In this document: positions 43,165 to 55,800 of the stretch, piece by piece
Layout: each line of letters opens with the position of its first letter
Numbering within the stretch: the stretch's first letter is position 1
Notes under the pieces: model-generated
What the model was told of the DNA's origin: nothing
The model's input: the letters and a program-made list of their open reading frames with translations, nothing else
Databases searched by the model: none
Source of the DNA: Siderastrea siderea
Taxonomy: Eukaryota; Cnidaria; Anthozoa; Scleractinia; Rhizangiidae
Length of the DNA: 64,000 nucleotides
Assembly: GCA_964030785.1 (NCBI GenBank)
Contig: OZ034978.1
Location: 5,279,001 to 5,343,000 of the forward strand
Direction of reading: 5' to 3'
Made by a program: the position numbers and the translations under genes

Positions 43165-44850
43165 ATGAAATTTGCACGTGACTAAACGATGAGGAAGCGG
43201 AAACTATTTGGTTTTCCGTTTAACGACAAACAAAATATTTCCCGCTTCCTCATCTTTTAGTCACGTGCACATTTCATGTCATATTTTCCGCTTCCTCATT
43301 TTTTGCTATATGCACATTTCATGTAATCTATTTCAGTGCTTCCTCATCTTTTAGCTGTCTGTACATTTCATGTAATCAATTTTTCTTCCTCATATTTTAG
43401 TTGTAAGACGTTTAAATTCCTATTCATAGCGCCCAACAACTGATGTAAACACTTGCTTTGATCAGTTTCATTTATTACACATAATATTGTTGTTGCGCAT
43501 TCGACATCGATGTAATGATATTTCGAATTTTAGTCCCCAGAAAAGCACTATATGTACGGTGCCACATAGTCATTAGAAACTAGCAAGGTTAGTTGTCTTG
43601 ATGAAGAGGTTATAAAAGAAATTTTATGAACTGAAAGAAGTTTTCCTGCGAGTCGTTCGGTAGTCAGTTTATTTGTATAGATTCCTCTTCATATTCCTCT
43701 TACCGCTGCTACAGTTTGCAAAACAATAATTTTGCTCAGAAAATCACAAAAACAGTTTTTTGTGACATAAGAACCGACGACTGAAAACTGCTTCATTCAA
43801 TAAAAAGCTATGAAATGTCGCTGTTTTGACAAAGGTACTTTTGCGGCGAATATTTTGTAATTTTGCTCATATTAACAATGTCATTTTAATTTGTTGTTTT
43901 TAAAACCGCGGAAGTTAACGCTTTTTTCCCAAAGAGTTCCCGTGTAAGAACTTGACACGTTTTTCTTAATCAGCTTTTCGACTTAAAGAGAATCAGTATT
44001 TTGTTAAACTGTTTACGCTAAAAAACACTAAGAACTTTTATTTGCAAAAAGGTTGAGTTATCGAAACGTCAGCTAACGAGCTTCTAACACTAGAAGGTAA
44101 ACATATACCGAATCAATTTTAAATTGGATTAATCCTTCATAACTCCCTTTGGCTTAGTCGCGAATGCAACAATTACCAAAGCTTGTTTTCGAGAGTGCTA
44201 GTTGTTGTCAGTATTAATGCATAACACACACAGTTGTCCAACAAGTTTCGAATTATCGAGGGTAAAAGAAGCCGTAAGAAAATTAACTGAAGCCCGAAAA
44301 CGGCTTCACTTCTAGGTATCGAGAGGTTCGAGTTATTGAGGGTAAAATTACAGTAAATATATGGAGCAAATCCAGGGAAATTGGTACTTTGGTTCGACTA
44401 AGCGCGAGCTTCGACTACCGAGGGTTCGAGTTATCGAGAGTCAATTGTAAGTACGAGGTGCAAAACTTAGCGTTTTCAAGTTACTGTGGCGTGACAGTGC
44501 GACTCAGAAGCGCATCATTTAACATAAAAGTCCCAAACAACGTCCTTAGCGAACGGATTAATTTTTTCTTAACCTTGTCTAAACGCACGCAATTCTATCT
44601 TAACAAATAAGAGCTTTAAGTTCCCCAAAATACCTTAATTGTTATTCTAAACTGAAGGATATCAATATTTTCCTCTTTCGATTGTGTTAAGGGATTGGTA
44701 ACGGCATTAAATCACCCCAATCGCGAAGCTCTCAGCGACTCGGCTCAAATCAGTTCAAGTACGAGTTTTTGCGTCATCGGTTTGAAATTTTGGGGTCTCA
44801 GTTTCCGCAGAAGAATGCACTGAATGGCAACTGCCGCGAAATATAACTAT
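43165..44850 (+). repeat. Duplicated non-coding block B
   Basis: Direct homologue of block A: same hairpin (43165-43200 with 43242-43277), same TATAAAAGAAATTTT tract near 43611, same TTCGAGTTATCGAGGGT words and same 3' end (TTTGAAATTTTGGG). No gene supported. Confidence 0.75.
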
Positions 44851-46120
44851 ATATTCGTGTTGTGGGCTTCCAATTTTTTTTTTTTTCACTTCTAACGCGT
44901 TTTTACTTCCAGAATGGCTATCTCATGGAATGTACTTTCTAACATTTGAATCAGTGAATGAAATCTCTAAGTGAGAAATGCGACCATTCAAATGTAAGCT
45001 GCCGTTTTATTATGCTGCCAAGAATAGGGTAACCCTGTGGATAAAATCCTAATGTGTAACCACTCAACTAGGAGTTACTGAACCTTACTTTCATGTGGTG
45101 CTGTTTTTTTAAGCTGAACAAGCTGGTTTTAACTTTTGAGACTGTGGATGAGGTCCAAAAGTGTGACGATTCAAATGAGAGCTATTGAGCAGTACTTTCA
45201 ATTCACGTTGTATTCTTTCTTACGATCCACGAGGTGTTTTTAACTTTCTCTGGTCCAGTACTGTTCCCAAATATTCCTACCCAACCTACTGATCTGCACC
45301 CTTTTCTCTTTAACACTTTAAGCCCAATTAGTGACAAGCATCTAATTTCTCCTCACAATGTCAGTCACTGCTTCATAAAACGTACTGTTCATGAGAACAA
45401 AGGAAAATGATCACTAACCTTGTTATATCTGGATGATGATACAAATTCTCTCAACAAGTACCATCATAAGACTGATACATGGAGAACAACGAGAAGAACA
45501 TACATTGCATGCTGGTATTGGGACTCCGCCAAAGCGTTAGTTGGGGTGTAGTTAGGAAAGCAGTTTATCTTGGTCGCAAAACTTCGTGTTGGGGAATATG
45601 ATAAAGGAAAATAAAACAAGGCGAAGCATTTTTTTTTAGGCTTTATTCACAAATCACACACCCAATCTTACAGAAAAAATGGTATGTTCTTTAGAAAGAC
45701 TTGCCTCTCAGCTTCCCTCTCGAAAGAACACGAATCATCTACTATTTACATTCCTGCGAATTCAGCCAATTTTGTATGTGGTTTTTTTTTAATACTTAAA
45801 ATGGCTAGAGCAATTTTTGTAAACGGGCTAGTTCATGCCATGTGATTCGGCAATTAATAGTCTGAGCGCTTCTCTTCTTAAAACAAGAAAAAGGCTTTGG
45901 TCACTAACGGTTTCATCGCTAATCACTAAGATCATTGAAAAACTCGAGAGTTGGTACCAGAAAGGCTTCTCAACTTTTCTTTTGTGCTTTAAGCCAACGT
46001 GAAACATTATTGAAACTTTTTTTCGCCGCTAACCGTTTTAAAACGGTTTGTTTATGACAGAATCACTTAAAACACCACAGTGTTCTTGCCCCTTTAATTA
46101 AAATCGCCGCCCACAGACTT
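44851..46120. other. Non-coding gap
   Basis: AT-rich; nothing recognised. Confidence 0.35.
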
Positions 46121-46708
46121 TTAACCCTATTCTGCCTGGGCTTTTTTTGAGTTTCTGAGCCTGGGGGGGGGGGCACAAAGTGCCCCCCCTATAAATGTCG
46201 AAGAGTATTAAAGCTCTTGCGATAAAACTTGGCACGTTTGTAGCACGTCATTAGCTTAACAGATTGGGCTTAAGATGTGTCAATTATGGCGTGTCGTGAC
46301 GTCACAATAAGGTCACAAACCCGCCATTTTGAATTTGAGGCCGCCATCTTGAATCCCAAACCTGCAGTTATACAGCTGAATATGACGTCACTAAAAAGTT
46401 TATGATTTTGTTCTAAGAAACATACTTAGTCAAAAAAAGCACACAAAAGTAAAAAATTATCTTCTTCTTACAAACGAAGGTGGAAAACCTGATAAAAGGC
46501 TGATAAGAGTCAAATACACTTCTGAGAAGACGGTTGCTATGGAAACGTCAATCATCATAGACACGTCATTGACACAGGAAAATTTTCTCTGATAAATTTT
46601 AGGAAAAGTCACGAGATTTGGTGATTATTCGTCAAGCCGTTTAAAAGTTCTAATTCGTTAAAGTCAGCGCGGGCACAATGTGCCCCGCCCCAGGCAGAAT
46701 AGGGTTAA
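46121..46708. mobile_element. piggyBac-type MITE
   Basis: TTAA flanks both sides (46121-46124 and 46705-46708). Inside are inverted ends CCCTATTCTGCCTGGG and CCCAGGCAGAATAGGG. A G-run and a GGCAC(A)nnnTGCC(C) motif follow each end. TTAA duplication and CCC ends are the piggyBac hallmarks. No ORF. Confidence 0.85.
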
Positions 46709-47625
46709 TATTGATCAGAAGTTTTTGGTACTGTCTAGTTACGAAGCTAATTCTGTCAAGTCATTTTTGTTGTTGTTGTTGTTGTTGTTTTTGGTAACGT
46801 TGCACATAGTTATGTGGCGACTTTCGCGTGTACAAAATTCAAAACTTAGAATAAGTTATAATCAAAATTAGCCTAACTTATCATTCGCTTGAAACCTACG
46901 ACAAACCAAACGCTTACTTGAAGCAGGGGATTAAAAACTTGAGACAACATTTACAAGTACCAAGATGCTAAAGAAATCCGGACTTTGTGTCTCCAAAACT
47001 TTGGATCTTGATAGGTAATTGCTTGTTTTTATTATGTTCATATTTAACCTGCTGTAAGCTCTCTCTAAGTGTCTTGCGTAAGATTTGGTACTCTATTTAT
47101 GAAAAGAACACACGAATTTGCGTTGTTTGTCTAAAAGCCGAACGTACAAACTATCCTGAAGCTTTAATATAATAACTGAAACAAGCTTAACACTTAGCTC
47201 ATATGTCGAACTTTACATGGGCCGAACCTAAGGCAAATGAGCACAAACATTAGCGGCTTGGGCTCGTTTGCACTAGGTTCAGCACATGAAAAGTTCCACG
47301 CTTGACCTAAGCCTTAAGTCGCATCGTTAGAAAAACAGTCATCTCAACCTTCAACACACAAAAATGTTCTATGTTCTGCCATTTCTCAGCTCAACATTGC
47401 TTCTCCTGTTTGAGTGACGACAACCCCGTTTCTACGACCACTGCTTTAAGGTGGCTCATCTGGATTTTTCCGACGCACACCATCCCAACTTTGAACGGCT
47501 AATACTTTACTGTCTGAGCTCTGTGGGGCAAGCTGCTTCGCACATTTACTAGAGACTGGATGAATTTGTCAAAAAAGTAGGCTTGATTGTCATCGGTGTT
47601 ACCATAGCAACGAAACGATGACGTC
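46709..47625. other. Non-coding gap
   Basis: Contains a short (GTT)n run at about 46769-46790. No gene or repeat family recognised. Confidence 0.35.
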
Positions 47626-48803
47626 ATGATTTCTGTTTACAGTTGGTGGCTTGGAAATACAAGTTATGTCCAAGATCGCTGTAGGAGGTAAAATACTCAC
47701 CGCACTTTCTAAGACGTACAAAAAAAATAAACTGCACGTTAATTCCGATAACTCTCTTTTCAAACAGTTTGAATGTGTGCCTGACACTTAGGTGCATGGG
47801 TTCGGCCTTTTTGCAACTTACACGAACCACGTTGATTTTGCTTGCTCTCCCAGAACGATTCAGAGGAGTGATGGACAAGTTTGTTGAGTTGTGCTGTTGA
47901 CTGGAAAAGGAAACGTTTGAGGGGGTTTGACTTGAATTAGAAGCACCAGGATAGCTTTGTGCAGGGTATTCGCTGACAGAAATTGTAACCGGCTTGGCTT
48001 TTGGAACAACTAGGTTCACGAAAAGGTCAAAATTTACCTCTTCAGACTCAGCGTATCCGAAGTAGTTAATGTCAATAAGTGAAATGCGAGTGATTTTTCA
48101 TGTTTTCATCATGGTAACATCAGAATAGCCTTCACTGTGAACTACTTCCCCGAAATTGAACTGTTCAGAAAAGTAGCAGTGGCTTTTTGTTACCATACCG
48201 TTGCTTTTGTTGATGTACGCAAGACTGGAATATTTTAAGTCCAGATCAATTTCTGATGACATGTTAACAAAGTCGCTGCGATCAAAATGATTTTTGATCA
48301 AAACTGCGTCTTTACCGGATGTGTTTGCTTCTCGGTGCATTTTCACGGAGCGAGGAAGCAAAGGAGTTTCTTCGGAGACCAGTGCGTTTCGACCAGTTGC
48401 TTTTACTCTATCCACGACTTCGTACAGTTCGCGCTTCACTGTTGGGAGTAGTTGGTCGAGGATGTCATACACAAGACGAACTTTATCTTCATTAATAGAA
48501 TGATTGCCAAAGACTTCAAATGACTCGTCAGTACCGTTATTTTCTTGCTTTGCTGTTCTAAAAAATGTTACAGACAACAGTACTCTTTAGTTCTTTATTT
48601 GGAATTAGTTACAACGTAATGCAAGGAAAGGTCAGAGTGAAAAACACAGCTACAGAAACCACCGCTCCAAGTAACAGAAATGCTGTTAAGACACCGATCA
48701 CAATAATCTTAGTCTTTGGAGAAGACTTCTTCGATTTCAGTTCTAAAGCTTTTGTGCCGCCACTGAACTCTACTTTCGGATCGGGTGCCTTTTCATCAGA
48801 CAT
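47626..48803 (-). pseudogene. Paralogue of the type II membrane-protein gene, broken
   Basis: The exon 1 equivalent (48803 down) encodes MSDEKAPDPK, a Lys/Ser-rich stretch and the same TM helix (IIVIGVLTAFLLLGAVVSVA), then runs into a stop. The equivalent of exon 2 is missing. The exon 3 equivalent starts at about 48562 after an AG acceptor. It closely matches residues about 150-255 of the intact paralogue (LLPTVKRELYE, VKMHREANTSGKD, FVNMSSEIDLD). An in-frame TGA follows near 48091, and similarity resumes (YFGYAESEEV, VNLVVPKAKP, SSQQHNSTN). The RVRR site is absent (NRSGRAS). At about 47740 similarity flips to the opposite strand. Exons 4 and 5 were not found. Two stops, exon loss and an inversion make this a clear pseudogene. 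Confidence 0.8.
47640..47735 (+). pseudogene. Micro-inverted exon 3 segment of the paralogue
   Basis: The plus strand reads GLEIQV...AVGGK...ALSKTY, matching the intact gene's minus-strand exon 3 segment (GLEIQV...AVGGKSFTVLSKTY, about 27810-27710). The segment is thus reversed relative to the rest of the pseudogene. Confidence 0.8.
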
Positions 48804-49018
48804 TGCTCAGCTTCGAGCTTCTTAGCTCATCTGGGAAGTGCGGAGATAAAGTGACTAACACGATAGATGAAACGATCATTTTTATAGTTGCCTCTTGACT
48901 CATAACTTAAAGGAATTACCGGCAGACCCTTTTGTGATTGTTACACGATTCCTCGATTTCCGGCAATTTCAGTAGCGTAACAAGTATTTTGTTTTTCAAA
49001 CTATTAATTAATTGCATT

Positions 49019-50280
49019 CTTTGGAATTCCGCCCCTACTGAAGGGTGTTCTCAAATCCTCTAGCAGACTAAACACTGAGTTGTAATTGAAAAATATTTAG
49101 CATCTCCGCTCTACAGTGGTATTGAAAAACAACTTTTAAGAAACATGAAAAAACAACGCAGTTTGCCCCTTTGTAATTTCGATTTTATAAGCCTTTCCGT
49201 TAAGTTGTTCGTGTTCATCAAACAGTCACTAATTTAATCTTCCTGTCGCCGCTAAGAATGGTTCCCTTTTAACTTCCCGTCAGCGAAGTCCTTTATGCAC
49301 TTTAAGTCGAAGCAACTGAACATATTTTCGATTTTCACACAAAAGTTGAAAATCCCAGTTAACTGCGATACCGCGGAATCCCATCTAGCCGGGCTGAGAT
49401 GTGTTAAGCACATCCTGGTTAACCTGAGTAAGCCAGAGCGGATAACCGGTCCACTGGCCGGACCATTGCCCCATAATTTGAGCAAACCAAACTTTTATGT
49501 TGGCGTCATTAAGTGACGCTCGTGCAACGTTGTTCTTAGTGCGTCTTTATTTATTTTTTTTATTGGATTTGCTTTGCCATACAATTACAAGTAAACATAA
49601 GAAAACTGGCTGCAAAAAGTGTTGAAATTATTGTGACGAGATTTAAGTATAAAATTAACCGCATGACTGTCGCGGATCATGAAGTTCAGTAGTCCAAAAC
49701 AAAGTCCTCAGGAAACGGACATTTTTTTCGTAACCTTGGCTAAACACACGCTATTCTTTCCCTAAGGGAACCCATGGGATTGTTATGATGTAAGGTTTCA
49801 TCATGCCTTTCCATGCAGGGGTCAGAATTGCGTTCAGTGGGTATCAAGATAAAACCACCGGAGAATGGCGCGTGGATACAGAGCGTTGGAACAACCGATT
49901 CTGGATTTGTCCAAGAAAGGGTTAGAGGTAACTGGAGCTGCTTTAGAACAAATTGAAAGGGGAGCCGCTATCGCTTCTGGACTACCCAAACCGAAGTAGA
50001 TTCAGTCTCTTCAGCGCCTTTTGGTCTTGGAAAGCAAATGCAAGTCGTGACTCTACGGTCCTGGTTTAAATTTCCTCTTTGATTTTGTGTTTCATTATAC
50101 TTGATCCTTAATTGTTTAGGAGAACTAATTACCCTACTACAACCGTAAATTAAATCCACAAGAAACAAACAGTGGTCTCGCAGTACACCTTGGACACATG
50201 AAATAGACTGTGGTGCATCACTTGTAGAATGTAATAACCGTGTTTTTTTTTTTTTTTTCAATTTTTAGTGTCAATACATT
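49019..50280 (+). repeat. Duplicated block X
   Basis: Direct homologue of block Y (52197-54680): ATTCCGCCCCTACTGAAGGG at the start, and matches through the 3' end of the small pseudogene and its 3' flank. Relative to Y it lacks about 1 kb including the gene's 5' half. Confidence 0.8.
49806..50000 (+). pseudogene. 3' fragment of the small unrecognised gene (copy X)
   Basis: Contains the FHAGVRIAFSGYQDKTTGEW and RVDTERW segments, a small indel (AACCGATTC against AACATTC in copy Y), then DLSKKGLEVTGAALEQIERG and a C-terminus ending in a TAG at 49998-50000. It preserves in frame the C-terminus that copy Y has lost to a frameshift. No start region remains. Confidence 0.7.
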
Positions 50281-52196
50281 TATGCACATTAAGAGCGCTT
50301 GTCTGTAAAGATCAAACATAACGCGGCAAGGGTGGAAAATTCGATTTCTTTCAGATTTTAATGTTAGATAGGTTAGGGTATAACTAAAATAACTGGATAC
50401 TTCTTTTGGCAAAATATCCTTTTATTTCAAAGAAAAATGCAAATAACGAACTTCCGTTAAAATCGCCATTTGAAGCAGTAAATTATGACAACAATTTGAG
50501 GCGTTCGCGTGCAAAAACAAATCCCTCTGTCGTCTTTAAAACACCCAAATCTACTTTTGCAATCTCTCAAGAGCTTCAAAAATGATTTTGGTAAAAACTG
50601 CATTGTTCTTTGTGTTTGAAATAATTTAATTTTGAAAGTATACATTTCTCATCAGGAAAAGTAACTTCGTGATTTAAATTATTTTTCACCATGTGCCAAA
50701 CCTTCAAATCGATTCAGCTTCTGGCTGTTGAACTAAGAAAAGATGTTCTCAGGATTGCTGCAAAAATTTCTTTGGGCAAACGATTGAGAGCGACGCGAGA
50801 GCTTTTCAAAGTTCGTTAAAATGCAGGTTTTTTGACCCTTCCGGGCAACATTTCATTCGCGAGTCACGCACATATTTTAATGTGTTTCGACCCATTTGAG
50901 ATCGAAAACGTCAAACAGAAAATCAGTTCGAAATGCTCTAACCTCATTTGCTGTAGAGGACAGGTCCAGAGGCCATTTTCGTGTGATTCTCTTGCCGTTC
51001 GTCGTATTTTGGTCCTGCTGATGACGTCCAATGAACCGAATGAACACCGCCAACTGGCAACGTCAGATTTTCAACGGTCGAACAGCTCAACGACACCATC
51101 TTTTCTTGTGAAGCGTTCGACATCCTTCTGCACTACGGCATCGTACTCAACGGTTCAGTTGATTTAATACGAGTGTTGCTCATTTTTCAGTGCACAAAAG
51201 CATTATCAGATTTGAATGCTAAATTGGGGCCAAACGTGGATGGCGCCGCGTGCGTATTTGGTTTGTGACGCAATGCGTATCAGAGGCATTTTAGAGGGTA
51301 GGGGAAGGGCAAAACCTTTGAGGTGAAGTAAAATAACATCCAGTGTTAATTGCAAGGATTATTCGTGGTTTTAATGGCGTTGTGTCTTTCTTACTTATTA
51401 CCATTGTGGTTACAACCATTAAAAATTGTATTTGCTACCCTAGTAGTCTGAAACGCACTGATTCCAACCGTTGTACAGGCTTACAGCTGAGTGGTGCAAC
51501 AGAAGTGGCGCTATTATTAACTAGACCCAACTTTAATACGGGGAAAACCTACAACTACAAGGGGCTCCCTTTTGTTATTTAACGAGCGGGTATTCTACCT
51601 ATGATCATTGGTGTCAGTCTGCTGGTTCTCAGCTGGCACAGGACCGGTACAAGGCACAGTTATATCAGGAGTGAAAGTCAGCTCGGTGCTAATGTGTTGG
51701 ATGGAGTTTTGGACAGGAAGGGTTCTCTCTTCACAACAAATGGGTGCGATCGAAGTTTTTAACTGTGCTCTCTTGTCAGCTGTTTGACATAGTCTACATT
51801 AGTGTGTCCTGACTAATGAGTCGATTTAATGGTAATTAACATAAAGCCTTATTCTCGATGTTTCATATGGTGTAATTTACACATTTATAGAATCCTTCTT
51901 TTTTATTACTTTTTTGGCTAAGTGATTGTCAGTTCTACGTGATTGTTTAAAGCAACGCGGTGCTCAGTGGAGTGCAGGGTACCGCGCGCAATCCTCCTTT
52001 AGGTGTAACGAACGAAATAAATTAAACTGATGCACTGTAGTGGTTCATGAACCTTTTTTAGATTGCCCTCATTAGTTATCTTCGGGAAAAGTTACATATT
52101 ATAGGTTTAGTTTCAAATAAACGCTCGACCTCAAATAGACGCCGATACCTCGATCTAAGCGCCGGGAGCTTTAAGCGAGAAAATACATCCCATTCC
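50281..52196. other. Non-coding gap between blocks X and Y
   Basis: Several short open frames exist (for example 51343-51582 on the plus strand, with a hydrophobic segment), but none has homology, introns or a context I can use. No repeat recognised. Confidence 0.35.
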
Positions 52197-54680
52197 TTGG
52201 GATTCCGCCCCTACTGAAGGGTATTCTCAAATCCTCAGCAGTCTAAACACTGAGTTGTAATTGAAAAACATGAATCATCTCCGCTCTACAGTCGTATTGA
52301 AAAACAACTTTTCAGCATATTTTATTATAATTTCGTTTAAAAAACGGGAAAAACAACGCAGTTTGCCTCTCTGTAATTTGGCTTTACAGCCTTTCGGTAG
52401 GGGGGTTATATATTGTTCGTGTTCATCAAACAATTACTAATTTAATCTTCCCGTCGCCGCTAAGAATTGTTCCCTTTTAACTTCCCGTCAGCGAAGGCCT
52501 TTATGCACTTCAAGTCGAAGCAACTGAACATATTTTCGATTTTCACACAAAAGTTGGAAATCCCAGTTAGCTGCGATAACCGGGATTGCCCCATAATTTG
52601 AGCAAACCGAACTTGCTCGTGCAACGTTGTTCTTTATGATCTATTTTTTATTTGATTTGCTTTACCACACAATTACAAGTGAACATGAGAAAAACTGGCC
52701 GCAAAAAGTGTTGAAATTATTGTGACGAGATTAAAGTATAAAAATAACCTCGTTACTGAGAAGCGCATCATTAACTTCAGTAGTCCAAAACAACGTCCGC
52801 AGGAAACGGACATTTTTTCTTAACCTTGACCTGCGCATTGAGTGTACGTAGGTTTTTCCCAAAGTATGTGTAGCGCTTCTTTGATCTTAAGTGCAAACCG
52901 CGAAGAGGCCTGATCGATAATGGTAAAACTGTCAAGGGAGCACGTAGAGCGACATTCTTTTGAGCCCTCAAGCGGCTACATGTTTCGGCAGATACGTCTG
53001 CTATTTAAACTCTATCACACATTATGTTCTGATTCACACTGAAGATGTCCATCTATTAATTATTAACTTCAAAATTTTAATTTTGACGCACATTCAATTC
53101 TTAACATTTTTCAATTTTCCAAAAATTTGTTAATACGCCCACCTTTTTTTTTCTTGTTTACATTCCATTTTAAAAATCACCAAATATATTCTTACAGATT
53201 CATGGGAAATCATTGAAAAAAACATAGCATCTAACTGTACTCCCCCCTAAAGCAGTATAAATGTGTATTTCTTTTCCCGCTCGACTTCTTGTCGTTCTCG
53301 ACCATTTAGCTGCTGTTTGTCAGATAGCTGTCAATGTACCGAGCTAAACAAAACGAATTAGTCATTATCTACTGCACAACTTAACAGTCAATTCACCCTT
53401 CCAAAAGAATCTGCATAGAAATGACACCTGCACTACGCATTTTTCCGTAAACAGGAACTGTTTTCAGTTCAATTAAAGATTCACTTAGGACTAAATGCCA
53501 CTTTGTGAAGTCATCAAGGTGTGTCTAAGTGTGTCCAAGTGGCTTTTCAAGACCTCTCCATGGACAACTTCATTGCTGGACCACTCCGACGTGCTCTTCA
53601 CGCTCTCAAGTAATCAATCATTTGAGTTTGTCACATGATCGTCATATGGCCGTCGTATGATTTTTTTTCAGCCAATCAGCAAAAGTTGTGACTCAGTTTA
53701 GTGATTACCACGCGAAGTTCTTTCACATTTCAGCTGTAGTCTTGCATTGGCAGTTTGTTGTTGTGGTTCTTATAATAGTGCGCTGTAACTGGCACGATAA
53801 CTTTGGCAAACATCTTGCACAATGAAGATCTATTGTGACGAAGTAGCGATTACACCAGCAGCATTGGTGACATATGAGGGTGTCAACAGCGTCTATCGTA
53901 AGAAGGGAGGCGAACTGCTTTACATCGAAGGATCACGCACTTACGACACGCTTCGCTACGGAAAAAACGATTCCAAACTTCCCTTCGAGTTCACTGTTCA
54001 CGGATAGGTACAACCATCACTGGAAAGGTGTGATTGATAAAAAGGACGACACCGTCAACATGTTCATTCCGTGCGGTACTCAGATGCTGTGGTATGGCGC
54101 CGACGAGAGTCCAACCAGAACTGGTTCCGACGCTCAAACACAGTGGGCGTCGGTTCAGTTCAGCTGGCAAGATAAAACGTACCTCCCCCCTTTCCATGCA
54201 GGGGTCAGAATTGCGTTCAGTGGGTATAAAGATAAAACCACCGGAGAATGGAGCGTGGATACAGAGCGTTGGAACAACATTCTGGATTTGTCCAAGAAGG
54301 GCTAGGGGTAACTGGAGCTGCTTTGGAACAAATTGAAAAGGGAGCCGCTATCACTTCAGGACTACCCAAACCGAAGTAGATTCAGTCTCTTCAGCGCCGT
54401 TTGTTCTTGGAAGGCAAATGCAAGTCGTGACTCTACGGTCCTGGTTTAAATTTCCTCTTTGATTTTGTGTTTCATTATACTTGATCCTTAATTGTTTAGG
54501 AGAACTACTTACCCTACTATACAACCGTAAATTAAATCCACAAGAAACAAACAGTGGTCTTGCAGTACACCTTGGACAAATGAAATAGACTGTGGTGCAT
54601 CACTTGTAAAATATAATAACTGTGTTGTTGTTTTTTTTCTATTTTTAGTGTCAATACATTTATGCACATTAAGTGGCAAT
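52197..54680 (+). repeat. Duplicated block Y
   Basis: Contains all of block X's sequence plus the promoter and 5' part of the small gene. Its region 53270-53640 is further repeated at 55595-55800 plus 60531-60700, where a transposon copy has split it. Confidence 0.8.
53822..54377 (+). pseudogene. Small single-exon gene of unknown family (copy Y), two frameshifts
   Basis: The start ATG at 53822 opens MKIYCDEVAITPAALVTYEG, with no signal peptide or TM helix. A TAG follows at 54005-54007. Protein-like sequence continues in the next frame (YNHHWKGVIDKKDDTVNMF, then a WYGADESPTRTGSDAQ stretch and TERWNNILDLSKKG) to a TAG at 54303-54305. Loss of about two bases at the first break and one at the second explains both stops. 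Copy X keeps the downstream part open, suggesting an ancestral product of roughly 180-190 residues. I recognise no domain. A TATAATAG-like box sits about 50 bp upstream of the ATG. Function unknown. Confidence 0.6.
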
Positions 54681-55800
54681 TTGAAATCGCGTATGGTTGT
54701 TTATTGTCCATTCTGTTAGCTGTAACGTTGCTAGTTACTTTATTTTCTTCTAAAATGGAAACTTCAAATAACATATTGTGAAGTGGACAATTCTTATGGC
54801 CTCAATATTTTATTTTAAACCATTCGGCTCAATGTAGTCTTTATTGTTGTAATCTCTTAAAATAAAAATATAGTTTAACCCATGATTAAAATATTTCTAT
54901 AGAGCGCAAGGGTAGGTACAAAAATGGAGTGAAGGGTCTGACTTGCTAACTCAGATATCGGCAAATCTAGCTCCTAATGCACCAAAGCTGTTTGTAATTT
55001 CTCGGTATCATAGCGATGCATTCTAAACATCTTTTCCTCAGTATTCAGCGTAAGGCGGACTTGTTCGAAAAGCATCAGAGCTTACCGTAACAATAAGTTA
55101 AGACTTCAGAAAAGGCGGGTAAAGCTCAACAAACAAATTCTGACTTTATTTTTGGTTTGTAGTAGCAAGTTTTTATTTCCCTTTTCGTTCACCTCAGTAT
55201 CAAGCAACGGTCGAAAACTACTTTACTGTCAGTAAAGCAGCATGCTTGCTGAATTTACACCTCCAGGCAGCAGTTCGTCTACCAGCATTACAAAATGAGC
55301 TGGAAACCGGTTTCAAAATTGCTAATTAGTTTTTGCAGATAAACAGGAAGATTAAATTTTATCAGCGAACCGCGACCAAAAGCAAGGACTACTTTGTGAC
55401 GTCACCATCGTGTTTCTACACTTAAAGTGGGTTATCAATTTGTTTGTTTGTTTGTTTTTTAAAGTTTGTTTGCTTGTTTCATGGGGCTGGATCTCTCTGT
55501 CACAGACAACTTTTCAAAACCTTGAGCTTACCTCTCCAACAGTCTGATTCCCGTGAGGAAAATTCAATTTGAAAAATTAGTCTGCAACAATAATTACTGT
55601 ATTTCTTTTCCCGTTCGACTGATATTGTAACACCATTTAGTTGTTGTTTTCAGATAGCTCTCGAGCTAACTGAACTATACGATTTATTATCTGCTACGCA
55701 ATTCAAGAGTCAATTCACTGCATAGAAATGACACCTGTTCTACGCATTTTTTCTGTAACTGACAGGAAGTTTTAACTCAGTATAAAACATTCACTAAGGA
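54681..55800. other. Non-coding gap; start of a third copy of the block Y upstream region
   Basis: Nothing coding. From about 55595 the sequence matches 53270-53490 and is interrupted at 55801 by repeat copy R. Confidence 0.45.

Noticed and set aside
50832..51582. Open frames at 50832-51167 and 51343-51582
   Set aside because: No splice context, no homology, ordinary lengths for AT-rich random sequence.
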